A model generated the notes under the pieces. It saw nothing but the letters and a program-made list of their open reading frames with translations, did no database searches and had not been told where the DNA came from. The translations under genes were made by a program, and so were the position numbers. A DNA stretch of 64,000 nucleotides from Nymphaea colorata (Eukaryota; Streptophyta; Magnoliopsida; Nymphaeales; Nymphaeaceae): the NCBI RefSeq assembly GCF_008831285.2, contig NC_045150.1, positions 17,868,600-17,932,599 on the forward strand. The letters run 5' to 3'. Position 1 is the stretch's first letter. Every line of letters starts with the position of its first letter. Shown piece after piece: positions 11,612 through 36,098 of this stretch.

Positions 11612-12115
11612 TCAGATATTAGGTACCTGAAGAAGATCGTATGGAGGAGGTACCTTATGAAACAGACTAGAGAGCTTCACATAATCACTTAGGTATGATG
11701 GTCGGTGCTGAGTTTGACTGGATCTTCTTAGAGCAAGTGAAAACTGGTTATTTTTGAGAATTTGGATTGGGTTGGTTTCAGTAGGTTGAACAAATGGTAT
11801 GGAAGACATCATAGGGGATTCATGTGAGACGTCAGACACAATTGGTGAAACAATTTCCTCATCCATATAGTCATCTTGTGAATTTGGTAAAACCGATGAG
11901 TTTTGAAAATCTAAATTATGATTTTCTGTTGAAAAGGAAATCAATCTTCTTAAAATACTATATCTCACTTGTAAAAAATTGTTGGGACTCAAGATCATAA
12001 ACTCGGTACCCTTTTTTATTAAGAAGATATCCAACAAAATACATTTAGGAGCTCTCCAAGTAAACTTGTCTTTGGGTGCCTTCATATTATTGATATAACA
12101 ATACACGTCCCCCAA
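11612..12115 (-). pseudogene. Copia integrase C-terminus and linker fragment
   Basis: The 167 codons begin around GDVYCYINNMK, which matches the end of the integrase core (F-W-G-D-A-x-L-x-A-x-Y-L-I-N-R). They run through a K-C-I-L-L-D-I-F region (usually K-C-I-F-L-G-Y) into a low-complexity S/T/P-rich linker with LRRSSQTQHRPSYLSDYV, the standard R-R-S-x-R-x-x-x-P-P-x-x-L-x-D-Y motif before RT. It is frameshifted from its neighbours. Confidence 0.8.
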
Positions 12116-12753
12116 AATGGAACTGGCAAGTTCAAATGAAATTTAATAAGTGCTCGATCCACCTCAAGAAGATGTTGGTGTTTTCCCTCGACACACCCAC
12201 TTTATCAGGGATCTGACACAAAATGTTTGGTGATCAATTCCAAGAGAACCAACAAATTTTTGCATGGATTTCACAATAAATTTAACACCATTACCGTTTT
12301 GAACAATGACATGAGTACCAAATAATGATTAGACACCATAGCACAGAATCATTTCAAACAATTGAAGGTTTCAGATCTAAACCACATCAAGAAAACCCAT
12401 GTAGAATGAGTGTAGTCGTCTACTGTGGTAAGAAAATAATGATCCCTTGAGTGTAATGGCGTGACATACTACCCTTCCCCACCTCTCCCAACAAAAAAAA
12501 AAAATCACAATGGATCAAAGCAAAAGGCTGACTTGCTCTACTTATACTAACAGGAAAAGGCAAGCAAGTAAATTTAGCTCTATGGCATTCATCGGAAAGA
12601 AATTTCAAGTAACAATATCCTTATTCAAAGAAACAGTCTTATCAAATGATGAATGGCCAAATCTCATGTACCACATACGGGCTTTTTTATTAACATGAAC
12701 ATTAGAGAAAACATGTGAAAATGATGGAATAATAAGATGTTATATCCCGCTGC

Positions 12754-12954
12754 TCAAGCTACCGACTCCAACCGACCTCTTCGACAAATGTCTTGAAAAA
12801 CACAATAAGATGAGAGGAAAATGATAACACAATTAGATGATTGGGTAAGTTTTGGGACAGGTAATATATTATATTTGAAATCTGGTATATGAAGAACTTC
12901 GATAAAAATGATATTGGTTTGGAGCTGGACTGTCCCTGCATGGGCGATGGTCAT
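12754..12954 (-). pseudogene. Copia protease C-terminal fragment
   Basis: The segment IIFIEVLHIPDFKYNILPVPKLT matches the end of the copia protease region, normally L-x-N-V-L-H-V-P-x-F-x-x-N-L-L-S-V-S-K-L. The active-site D-S/T-G is not seen in frame. It lies between the gag zinc knuckle and integrase pieces of the same decayed element. Confidence 0.75.
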
Positions 12955-13051
12955 CTGATGATCATTTGGAAGATTAATGATAAATGATTTGGATAGAGTT
13001 TTGACATAAAAGAAGGTAAATCAAATGGGGGACTCATATGATCTAACGCCA

Positions 13052-13337
13052 CTGTATTTAAGGCTGGGCATCGGCCCAACCCAATTAACTTTAAAAAATA
13101 ATATTGTTAATATAAAATAATATATAAATATAATTAATTATAATATTATGTATATAATTATATATAACAAATTAAAATAATATTAAATATAAGCTACCAG
13201 GCTGAGTCGGGCTTATCAGCCCTATGGGGCCTGCTCGATAACTTATTGGGCTAGCCCGATGCAAAATTTCTAGGCTTGGGCCGGAGTTGGCCGCTTACCG
13301 GATGGGCACTCGGCCCGACACCCAGGTGTCAGTATTA
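13052..13337. mobile_element. Small hAT-like MITE (13060-13329)
   Basis: The left end AAGGCTGGGCATCGG pairs with the reverse complement of the right end, ACACCTGGGTGTCGG, at about 11 of 15 positions. The flanking 8-mers CTGTATTT and CAGTATTA agree at 6 of 8. The interior is AT-only (13090-13195) bordered by GGGCCC-rich words such as TCGGCCC and GGCCGCTTACC, a common build for plant hAT MITEs. It lies within the minus-strand copia remnant. It has no coding potential. Confidence 0.6.
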
Positions 13338-13853
13338 ATGACCCAATGTAAAGAAAGGAATGACAGTTGAGTGAGGGTCTACTTGCAAGATTAGCAACAT
13401 CAAGTTTAGCCTCAACATTTGACCAGTATGCCAATTGACTAAGTTAATCTTTTGTAAGCTAAGAAAGAAAAGAATTTGCTTTTGCAGTTGAACGTCCACC
13501 TTGTTGGTCTTTTCACCTTTAGTGCTGTTGAAAGTAGTACCTACTTTTGGATGATTTGGTAGATATCTATGTTAAGAGTAACAACATGACTTGGTGTGCT
13601 CGAACAAACCACAATGATCACATATTGGGCGGCATCGATTCTTATTAGCATATGGATCTTTAGATGGACATCTACGAATCCTTGGCTGCAAGCACAACAA
13701 CGTTAGTAGTAGAGAGTCATAATGATGGTAAGTTAGAACAGAGAATCCACAAAATATGGTAACCTAGAAAGGAAGAGATCAATCAGATATATATAGAAAG
13801 AATAATGTGAACGTTATCTTCATAAATTCAAATTGTTAATGAATATTTAATAA

Positions 13854-15059
13854 TATTAGTATGAGATCAGATTTTTTTGAAAGGAGAAAGGATGTCAATT
13901 TTTTTTTTGGATGAACCAAAAGTTGTGTTCAAGTATTATTTAGAATAGTCCTGTCGATATCAATATTGTGTTGTATCGATTTTGCTCTGTGATAAAGTGT
14001 AATGGCTGATATCCATCTTCATTTTCAACTAAAAAATGTTTTCAATACTTTACACGTGTTAGAACAAAAAGAACTTAAATGCTTATTGGCTATACATCAT
14101 ATGAGGTGAGCATAAGCCACTTGAAAAAGGGCCGAAACTGTTCTCCTTCCCCTGCCCCAAGGCTTACAGTTAATTACAGTTAAAACCCTTCCCTCATTCC
14201 CCTACCCCAAGGCTTAGAGTTACGTGGTCTTGGATGAGCTTATAGTACACCCGTCAACTAAAGTGTCGCACTGTCATTGTTTCCATTTCAGAAGAACCTA
14301 AACTGACCAATTTTGCTGTGTCCCTTGGGGCAGCAGTGTTGGAGTTTTAATGAAAGCCACTATTTACTTCTTAAAATCTTTATTAAAATCAAATTAAAAT
14401 TTTTATAATGCTTAACAGTAAAATTTTAATTTCCAAAAGATCAAAGGAGCCATGCCCCCTGCAGGCCCTCGCTTGATTCCACCTCCAATATGATAACACT
14501 TTTTTGAAGTATTTTTAGACGCATGTCAAATACAACTGACCCTTGATAAGCATGAAATAAGGTAATTATAGCTCATTCAAGAGTTCCCATGGCTCTTCTT
14601 TCAAACAAGATCCGGTTTATGCATTAGAAGAAAACTTTGTGTTGGGAATAGAAGGGGCTTGGACTTGGTTCTTATGTGGACCTGGCATAGTAAGAATTTA
14701 ATTGGATTTGGACTTGGATGTTTTGACCCCATTTAACTTAAGATTTAGTATCTACGTGGATTAGATTCTGATTCAAATTTGAACTGGCCAAAATACTATT
14801 AGTAATTGGATTTTACCAAACTCGACCAATCGGGTTCGGTGGTCATTCAATAAATCCGACCCGTTGACGTCAAACCCTTGCGGCTTGCCCTCCAGATTTC
14901 CCCAGGGAAAAGCCCTCCAGATTTCCCCATGGAAAGTTTTCCCTACGGCTTTCTTAGATGTTCTATTCCCACCTGGGGGAAAACCTTTCCTAGTAAACTG
15001 CAGCTCCCGAAAACTGGTTCTTATTGATTGCGGAAAAGGAGAACCGCGACTTGGACTCA
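13854..15059. other. Intergenic region upstream of the YY1 gene
   Basis: No coding frame with family resemblance was seen. There is a short repeat of CCCCAAGGCTTA at about 14156 and 14205. An 18-bp repeat GCCCTCCAGATTTCCCCA occurs at 14886-14903 and 14912-14929, about 200 bp before the gene start. The promoter of the zinc-finger gene must lie here, but I found no convincing TATA box. Confidence 0.5.
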
Positions 15060-15118
15060 ACGAGAGAGAGGGAGAGAGAGAGAGAGAAGAGGGGAGGGAG
15101 GGAGAGAGAAAGAGAAAG
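15060..15118 (+). repeat. GA-rich leader just upstream of the YY1 start codon
   Basis: Nearly pure purine (GA/GGGA) sequence ends 8 bases before ATG 15127 and probably forms part of the 5' UTR. Plant 5' UTRs often carry such GA/CT tracts. A regulatory role, for example recruitment of GAGA-binding factors, is inference only. Confidence 0.7.
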
Positions 15119-15126
15119 GCGTCGGG

Positions 15127-28531
<13,405 letters not shown>

Positions 28532-28668
28532 CCCCATAATGGGATAGTCCTAGTCTTCTTCTCTTTTCCAACGATTAAACAGAAATAGCAAATAATGCAT
28601 GTGAAACATGGTCCGATAGTTTTTTCTTGTTGGAAATCAGATTTTATCTTGATTCAAAAGTCTTTCAC

Positions 28669-28704
<36 letters not shown>

Positions 28705-29905
28705 AGGCCATCCATGTGCTTCATCAGATCGACATTTTTGTTTGGATGGATGAGTGAATTAAAAGATATGTAAAAAACATTATTAAAATAAAAAAAAAGA
28801 CTAACTTAATATATACTTCTCACCAAATGACTTTAGAGATTATATATAAAAGGTTAGATTGCAGAAAAAACACTTTAATAATTAATTTGAATAGTCCTCA
28901 TTTTTTTCTCTTTACCCAAGTAGTTTGGTTTTTACCAACTCCCATGAGTTTTCAGTTGACATCTTGGAACATCAATTGAAGGTCAACCATGTTTTTGATG
29001 GATGGTCTCCATTTAAGCAGTTTTTCTTATATTTTTATTTTATCGAAACGTTTCTCCCCACCGCCTTCCTTACCCTTCTCCGCCGTCAGGGGGGTGTGGG
29101 TGGAGAGGATTTTCCCCATTCCCTTCCTCCCACGACAGAAGGTGGGGAGGATGGGGGAAGGAGGATTCCCTTCTGTGCCATCGGACGGCAGCGCCCCCTC
29201 TCACATTCTCCCACCTTCTGTCATAGGGAGGATGATCCACCTTCCCCCATGTGCTTAGGCCAGTTCATTTGACATCTCAAAATGTTAACTGAAACTTACA
29301 GTGAGGATTCAGTCACCATATATATATATATATGAATGGCCTTAGTACTGATTGCGTTTTGCAAGTGTCAAATGCAGTTTTTGGTTATCTCATAAAAAGA
29401 TTGAATCCATCAACCAATTGTAACATGCTCTTTGGATGTGCATCGCTGTACGAAATGAATTGAGACTGCGTTATATACAAAATGTGATCAGTAACATTTT
29501 CGTCTAAGTATATAGTAGGGCCTATGATGTACCATTTCCAGGCTAAAGAAGTAATGCACGTGAGCATAACAGCAACTAACGAGATTCCAAACACTGGCCC
29601 CTAGTTGTGTTTATTCATTTCATGTAAAATCAGGTTTTTGGTCACTTCCAACTCTACATATGCATCTGAATTATGTAAGCCTTAAAAAAAAGGAAGAAAA
29701 ATTTTGCTCAAATGTTCCTTTCACTTAAATACAGGTGCACGGTTACTTCAGGGATAACTTATCGTGGATGATAAGTGATGCAAGGCAAGGAATTCTACTT
29801 AGATAACTCATTTAGGTTTTTAAACACTTTCCGATGATTTTCAGTCTCATAAAGTTATACCATTTACACATGCAGCAGAGTCTGAAACTTTTTTACCAAT
29901 GGAAC
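28532..29905. other. YY1 3' flank and intergenic DNA
   Basis: The sequence after the stop is AT-rich and would hold the 3' UTR; AATAAT-type words occur near 28590. A (TA)n tract lies at 28671-28699. A GC-rich, purine/pyrimidine-asymmetric island at about 29055-29260 contains a perfect 12-bp inverted repeat, ACAGAAGGTGGG (about 29138) with CCCACCTTCTGT (about 29210). No gene is supported. Confidence 0.5.
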
Positions 29906-30395
29906 TAGGCCTGGGCATCAGGATGAACTGGGCAGGCCCACCATTTTGGTCTCCTTTAACAACCCAACCTTGGACCGGGCCGGCCCGACTATTAACAGGC
30001 CGGGCTGGGCTAGGTAAACCATGTTTGAGGCCCAGCCCAACCCATTTTTAACCGTTACACGGACTGGGTAGGGCCGGGCTGTGCCGGGTCGGGTTAGGAT
30101 TTGGCCCCTCGTCCCTTGGCCTGGTTCCAACATAATCACATGGTTTGTCAACTCTCACCATATCACATTTAAGTAGCTAACTATGAGTTAAGCTGACTCA
30201 CCACACCATATCAGTTCAATGACAAACAATTAACAAATCCAAATGATGACCAATTCAAATTTTAAATTTGACCATCACAAGCCTACAACATTTTTCTTTA
30301 CACAGGAAGATTTAAAACCAATATTCTTAATTACAACCAATACTCTTAAATATTATCACACACTCTGAACATCTTTCACTTGGTTACAAATAATA

Positions 30396-30607
30396 ACATA
30401 AACAAGACCATAAAGGAGAAGAGAGTCACAAACTACCATTAATGGAAGAAATGACTTTTAATTCAATAATTTTTTGTTATTGAGGTATAAGGAGTGCATA
30501 GACATAAACAAGACCATAAAGGAGAATAGAGTCACAGACTACCATGAATGGAAGAAATGACTTCTAATTCAGTAATTTTTTGTTATTGATGTATAAGGAC
30601 TGCACAA
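30396..30607. repeat. 106-bp tandem duplication
   Basis: Unit 1 starts ACATAAACAAGACCATAAAG at 30396 and unit 2 starts with the same 20 bases at 30502. They share the rest of the unit, including TGGAAGAAATGACTT and AATTTTTTGTTATTGA, with about ten mismatches. It lies within the left half of the candidate hAT-like element. Confidence 0.88.
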
Positions 30608-31013
30608 AGGAGTTGGAGGAGAAGAAAATAGTGCAACAATATGAAGCCCAAAAGCAGAAGAGAAGAAAGTTATAATGGGCATCACAATTCATAGGTAGAG
30701 TTAGAGCTAAATGTACAAACCAAATCATTTCCCTGATTTAGAACCACAAATTTAATATCCAAAAGTTTATATTTCAAGAGTTTTGCATCAACATTCCATG
30801 TTATCATAAGTTTATTTGCGACTCTGCACCACGATATTACCTGCAAAAAGTTTCAATAGTTAGTTCACAAATTACATAAATAGAATGCTAAACACTACAT
30901 ATTGAAAAAAAAAAAAACCATGATAATCATGCATTGGATCAACATTCTTTATCAAATTTTGCTTCACATCATGAGAACTGTAACACATATTAATTTAAGC
31001 ACATGACTATGTT

Positions 31014-31432
31014 TGTCACGGGCCGACTCCTTCGGACTGCGCAGCACGGCAAACTCTTGCCAGTAAGCCGCAAGCCTTCGCCTCGTTCAAGTGGGCGCAG
31101 ATCACTTGAACGCTTTCTCGAAAACAAAGGACACAAATTTGCACAAAGAGTGTGGAAAGAAAACTCACAATATATTTCACTTCAGAGAGAAGAGTACATC
31201 ACGAGGGAAAGCAAGTAAGCTATCACACTTTACTTACAAGGATGGCTGAAGCCACTTACAGAATTCTCATGCCGACCATACAAAACAAGGAATCCCAATA
31301 TCACACTTAGGGAGCCGTTTTGGGAGGGTACTCCGACATAGGTGAACAAACTAGCTTACACCAAGACTCAACATAAGCAAAGCAAATACAGCAAAAGCAA
31401 AGGACTGTACAAACTCTAGACGTAGGGGAACA
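31014..31432 (-). repeat. 3' LTR of the chromovirus (left copy)
   Basis: It is 419 bp with TG...CA ends on the + strand. The same length and register are seen in the right copy. Compared with the right copy it differs by about 17 single-base changes and no gaps. Differences at CpG sites (for example CGTAGG against CGCAGG) suggest methyl-cytosine decay. Confidence 0.93.
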
Positions 31433-31450
31433 GGCTCCCCCCTTCAAATC
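31433..31450 (-). other. Polypurine tract of the chromovirus
   Basis: On the minus strand the bases before the 3' LTR read GAAGGGGGGAGCC, a purine-rich plus-strand primer directly abutting TGTTCCCC, the LTR start in that orientation. Confidence 0.85.
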
Positions 31451-31976
31451 AAGCGCCGGCCTCGGCGCTAACAGCTTCATGGTATGTCTGGACTTCTTCT
31501 GGATGACTTCGCTTGAAGCGGAAGGCATACTCCCATGTTGGCTGATCATCATCTACCCACTTGACCAAGTATCGCTTCGGTTCACCAAGATAGTTCACTT
31601 TGTGTCGAAGGATTTGGTCCAACTGACGGTCACTGGCAGGCCGGGTAGAGGGAGCACGCTGCAAAATCGGTTTTCTCCAGGGCTGGCTTCTCTCCGGGTC
31701 TTCAGTATCGGCATAGAAGGGCTTGAGGTTGCAGACGTGAAACACTGAATGCACCTTGAAGTCTGGCGGCAGATCTAATTTGTATGCCAGCTTCCCAATT
31801 CTTTTGACCACAGTGAATGACCCTTCATACTTTCTGATCAACGCTCGGTGTCTCCCATGGAAGATGCCCGAGCGGTCTGGGTAAAGCTTGACAAGAACTT
31901 GGTCTCCCACTCGAAACTCAGCAGGTCTCCGATTCTTGTCAGCCCACTTCTTCATCTTCTTGGCGGCCTTGTGCAA
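31449..31976 (-). pseudogene. Chromovirus integrase C-terminus with chromodomain
   Basis: This is the continuation of the integrase frame past the TGA (32007-32009). The integrase C-terminal part has FRVGDQVLVKLYP and KLDLPPDFKVHSVFHV, then a proline/arginine spacer. A chromodomain follows at about 122-170 with QLDQILRHKV, RYLVKWVDDDQPTWEYA and EEVQTYHE. The domain marks the element as a chromovirus; in that group chromodomains steer insertion toward particular chromatin. I cannot name the clade. Confidence 0.92.
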
Positions 31977-32006
31977 GAACGCCTTATCTATCTCCGTCTG
32001 TTCCTG

Positions 32007-34349
32007 TCAGTCTCTGACAAACTGGTAGGTGAAGCTGGGTCTTCCCTTCTCTTGGGCTGCAACTGTGTGAGGCATAAACGGCTGCTGCCCGGTGGTTACT
32101 TCGAAGGGGCTGTGGCCTAAAGACTCGCTCTTCTGCAAGTTGTAACAAAATTGGGCCACATCGAGCAGCTTTACCCAGTTCTTCTGGTTGGCGCTGACAA
32201 AGTGACGCAGGTACTGTTCCAACAAAACATTGATGCGTTCGGTCTGGCCATCAGTCTGAGGGTGGAAGCTTGTGGAAAACAGTAAGTCTGAGCCTAGCAA
32301 CCGAAACACTTCACGCCAAAACTTGCCCGTGAAGCGAGCATCGCGATCACTCAAAATACTCTTCGGCACACCCCAGTGCTTAACAATGTTATTCACAAAC
32401 ATCTCCGCCATCTTCTCTGTTGGACTCTCCTTTGTGGTTGGGATGAACGTGGCATACTTAGAAAACCTATCCACAACAACAAAGATAGAGCTGTAGCCAT
32501 CAACTCGGGGTAAACTCACAATGAAGTCCATGGAGATGCTTTCCCACGGACGTTCTGGAATAGGAATAGGCTCGAGCAGGCCGGCAGGCTTCTGATTAGT
32601 CCCTTTGTCCTGCTGGCAGACGAGGCAAGTCTTTACATATGCCTCCACATCATCACGCATCTGAGGCCAATAGTAGCTACGTTCAAGAAGGGTCAGAGTC
32701 CGCTCCTGGCCTGAATGGCCAGCCCAAAGCGTATCATGGCACTCCTTTGTTAGCTCCCTTCGGAGATTGCCCCACTTCAGCACGAAAACTCGTCCGCCCT
32801 TGGTGAGGAGCAATCCATCTCGCAGCCAAAATCTCCGAGTCTTTCCCGCTTCAGCCAAGGCAACCAAGTGTTGGGCCGCTGAGTCTTGCCGCATCCCTTC
32901 ACGAACCCGCTCGAGGAGCGCACCCTCCAACTGTGCTTCGGAGGTCCCCGCCCGAGAGGCTGCAAGTTCTGCCTTTCTACTCAATGCATCCGCTACCACG
33001 TTGGTCTTTCCAACCTTGTACTCCAGAGCGAAATCAAACTCTGCCAAGAATTCCTGCCAACGAGCCTGCTTCGGAGTTAACTTCTTCTGAGTCTTGAAGT
33101 AACTCGTGGCCACATTGTCTGTCTTAACGACGAACTCTACCCCCAGTAGGTAGTGCCTCCATATGCGCAAGCAATGCACAATGGCGGTCATCTCCCGTTC
33201 ATGCACTGTGTACCTCTTTTTAGGGTCCTTCAACTTCTGACTCTCATAGGCAATCGGATGACCGTCTTGCATTAATACCCCACCAATGGCAAAGTCTGAG
33301 GCGTCTGTGTGTACTTCAAAGGGCTTGGAGTGATCTGGCAACCTGAGGACGAGCTCTTGTACAAGGGCACGCTTCAGGCCTTCAAAGGCATCCTGGGCGG
33401 ACTGAGTCCAAATCCAGAATCTATTCTTCTTAAGTAGGTCAGTGAGGGGCGCCGCTATCAATGAGTATCCCGTGATGAACCGCCGATAGTAGTTAGCTAA
33501 CCCAAGAAAGGTCCGCAATTCAGGCACATTTGAGGGTGGCTTCCATTCTTGAACAACCTTCACTTTCTCTGGATCCATTCGCAGCTGGCCATTCCCTACA
33601 ATGTGGCCGAGAAAACTGATCTCCCGCTGTCCAAAGTGACACTTCTCCTTCTTCACGAAGAGATAATTTTCTTTGAGTGCTTGGAACACCGTCTTCAAAT
33701 GACTGACGTGCTCCTCAAGGTCGCTGCTAAAGACCACAATGTCATCAAGGTAGACCACCACAAACTTGTCAAGGTAAAGGTATAATATCTTGTTCATTAG
33801 AGTCGAGAAAGTTGCAGGGGCATTCGTCAACCCGAATGACATGACTAGGAACTCATACGCTCTATAGCGGGTGACGCAAGTGGTCTTTGGTTCATCACCT
33901 TCCACAATCCTGACCTGCCAGTAGCCAGAACGAAGGTCTAACTTAGAGAAGATCCTCGCCTTGCCCAACTGATCGAACAAGTCCGCAATGAGAGGCAAGA
34001 GATACTTGTTCTTCACCGTCACCTTGTTCAAGGCGCGGTAATACACACAGAGTCGCTTAGAGCCATCATGTTTCGTTTGGAACAATACAGGAGCCCCGAA
34101 TGGTGCCTTAGAGGGGCGGATGATCCCTAACTCAAGCATGTCATCAAGCTGCCTTCGCAGCTCCTTCAATTCGGCCGGTCCCATTCTGTAGGGAACCATA
34201 GTTGGTGGCTTGGCTCTGGGAACCAAGTCAATGTCATGATCAACTTCACGCCTCGGGGGTAGGCGCTTGGGCAGCTCGGGGGGCATCACTCCCTCGAATT
34301 GCTTGAGGACTGAGGAGTCCTGGCGGAATGACTCTCGGCTGAGGGTCAT
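32007..34349 (-). pseudogene. Chromovirus RT, RNase H and integrase
   Basis: There are 780 open codons. RT spans about 60-260 with motif A LDLRSGYWQV (D138) and the YLDD box at 200-203. The finger motif normally C-V-D-Y-R reads CVYYR at 101-105, losing its Asp. RNase H keeps D349 (HTDAS), E386, D411 (KTDN) and D454 (VADALSR). Integrase has H538, H545, C575 and C578 for zinc, and D608, D668 and E704 with D-x35-E spacing. The frame ends at a TGA after QFVRD, and coding continues in the same frame to 31449. The long open frame points to a young insertion. Autonomy is lost through the upstream breaks and this stop. Confidence 0.95.
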
Positions 34350-34671
34350 CTTCTTCTAGATGCACGGCCACGAGGAATGTTTGTTCACCATGACGCACGC
34401 CCTTCTTCAGTTGCATGGCCGACAACATCGGCTGAGACTTGTTTCTGATGGAGTGACAGTGCACTGTGTGGGACTGATCCGCACCCATCAACGTCAATGT
34501 GTTGGTTTTTGGCAACATCATTGCATTCTGGCCTCGAAGGAACTCAATTCCCAAAATCACTTTGAAATCATCCAGAGGTACTACGGAAAAGTTAGTGACT
34601 CCCATCCAGCCTTGAATCTGAACCGTTACACTCTTCGCTTCTCCCAGGATGGGCCTGGCTTCAGAGTTCAC
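34246..34671 (-). pseudogene. Chromovirus protease C-terminal part
   Basis: This is the same frame as the preceding fragment after the TAG. It contains LDDFKVILGIEFLRG, matching the D-F-x-V-I-L-G-M-x-W/F-L motif of gypsy proteases, then a variable linker. A frameshift near 34340-34350 separates it from the RT frame, which overlaps it by about 100 bases. Confidence 0.85.
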
Positions 34672-34686
34672 CGTTTTAAGGGTCCT

Positions 34687-35004
34687 CTACTGCGGCACAG
34701 ACTTCAATCCCACTCGCTCCGCCTTCTCTTTCGAGACGAAGTTATGTGTAGCCCCGGAGTCTACCATCGCAACAGTAGACGTTCCATTCAGAGTGACGTC
34801 TAGGTACATCAGCTCCTTGTTCACCAAACTGCTAGACGCTGCGCGGCTTTGTACAACATTGATCGTCTGAGCGGCACCCATTCCTGTCTGCCCTTCCTCG
34901 GTCTCGTCTTCAGTGGCCCTTGCGGCATTGGCCTGCCTGGTAGGACTCACCCTCTTCGGACAGACGTGCGCTTGGTGCTTACCTCCGCAGACCCAGCAAG
35001 TCAC
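34687..35004 (-). pseudogene. Chromovirus zinc knuckle and aspartic protease fragment
   Basis: The frame opens with TCWVCGGKHQAHVC, a C-x2-C-x3-H-x4-C nucleocapsid knuckle. About 70 residues later comes the protease active site AMVDSGATHNFVS. It ends at an in-frame TAG after VPQ, and the same frame continues beyond with RTLKTVNSEAR. It is thus separated from gag by a frameshift and from the rest of protease by one nonsense codon. Confidence 0.9.
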
Positions 35005-36002
35005 TTCCCTGGTGGCCCAGTGTAGTCCTTGCGAAAGAAGGTTTTTCTCTCGGTTGGTTTCTGGAAGACCGATTCATTTTTGTTATGGTCTCGTCGGTCA
35101 TCTCTCTTACCGCCGTGGTCGGACTTCTTCACAGCCTTGAACGTATCAGTGTAGCTTTTGCGTTGGGTATCTGCTAAGCGTTCGGCTGCCACATATGCTT
35201 GCTCCAAGGTCTCTGGGTTCGATCTCTCCACGTCGGTCTGGGCCCAAGATTGAAGCCCTATGATGAACCAGTGAAGTTTGTATTTTTCTGGCATCATAGG
35301 CACATCCAACATGACCTTTTGATAAGCCCAGATGTAATCCCTCAAGGCGCCAGTTTGCTTTAGGTTTGCAACCAACCTATAAGCATGCCTTTCGGCATCG
35401 ACGGGCATAAAGTACCCCTTCAATTGTTTGCGGAAGTCATCGAAGGTAGTAATCGTGCAATCACCATTCTCAATGTCTAGCATTTTTCGCCTCCACCAAG
35501 CCACAGCATTCCCCTCTAACAACATTGCTACGGTCTTGATCTTCAGATCTTCTACGATGTTCTGCAGGTCCAGGTAGTAGTCCACTTGGAACAGAAAGTT
35601 GTCGATCGCCCTCGCATCCCGGCTAACACTATACTTTGCCGGACGTTGAACGTCGACCCTACTGGTCCTCTCTTGGCTACTACTAGCTGAGTTCGTGCGT
35701 AGTAATCTCTGATTTGAAGCCCGAAGTCCAGCAACTTCATCCTGTAGGATCTTTACCAAGTCGGAGAGCGATCGGTTCATGGCCACTGACTCGACCATCT
35801 GTTCCCGCATCAACTTCATCTTCTCCTTGAATCCCTCAAAGGTCTCGGCAGCAAAGCCGAGGGCTTCCTCATGGGTGGCCACATCTGCGACCAGCCTATT
35901 CACCATCTCTTCCAGGTTTCCCTGGTCATGGGCCGGGCTCGCCTCCTTTGGGTGGGCCGGTTCCTTGCCTTTGACACCTTGCAGATTGTACTGTGATGCC
36001 AT
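35001..36002 (-). pseudogene. Chromovirus gag (capsid part)
   Basis: The 333-codon frame begins MASQYN. Residues about 45-105 look like a helical coiled-coil segment. The retrotransposon gag core runs from about 125 to 285 and includes NFLFQVDYYLD, AVAWWRRK, FRKQLKGYF and LVANLKQTGALRDYI. A basic tail follows. The frame stops right before the zinc knuckle, which continues in another frame at 35004. A normal element would keep gag, zinc knuckle and pol in one frame, so this is a broken polyprotein. The start is the first ATG after the primer site. Confidence 0.9.
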
Positions 36003-36084
36003 GGCGTTCTCCTCAACAGCAGCAAGTCGGCACGACGCTCTACACCGACTCTCCGATCGCTTCCCTAGTTTGAATAGAGCCTAA

Positions 36085-36096
36085 GCTCTGATACCA
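36085..36096 (-). other. Primer-binding site for initiator Met-tRNA
   Basis: On the minus strand this reads TGGTATCAGAGC, complementary to the 3' end of plant initiator methionine tRNA. It lies two bases inside the 5' LTR. Confidence 0.9.
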
Positions 36097-36098
36097 GT

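Larger units (their letters stand above)
9910..13853 (-). mobile_element. Degenerate Ty1/copia retrotransposon, minus strand
   Basis: Reading right to left, a gag zinc knuckle is at 13637-13578 (R-P-I-C-D-H-C-G-L-F-E-H-T-K-S-C). The protease end is at 12954-12754 (VLHIPDFKYNILPVPKLT). The integrase zinc/entry block is at 12608-12420 (CHRAKF, SRASQPFALIHCD). Integrase core pieces lie near 12300-12120, the linker at 12115-11612, and RT from 11306. RNase H near 10400-10100 includes a YCDNQAALHI-type block. A polypurine tract lies at 10024-10013. Related LTR pieces flank it at 9910-10012 and 13720-13853. Most of gag, the primer site and much of the right LTR are missing. A hAT-like element sits at 13060-13329. 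Confidence 0.85.

Noticed and set aside
28925-29272. 115-codon open frame in the GC-rich island
   Set aside because: The composition is driven by purine/pyrimidine runs, and no domain or conserved motif is visible.
32767-33090. 107-codon + strand frame within the chromovirus
   Set aside because: It is the antisense shadow of the RNase H/integrase coding region.
34360-34803. 147-codon + strand frame within the chromovirus
   Set aside because: It lies antisense to the protease region and has no independent motif.
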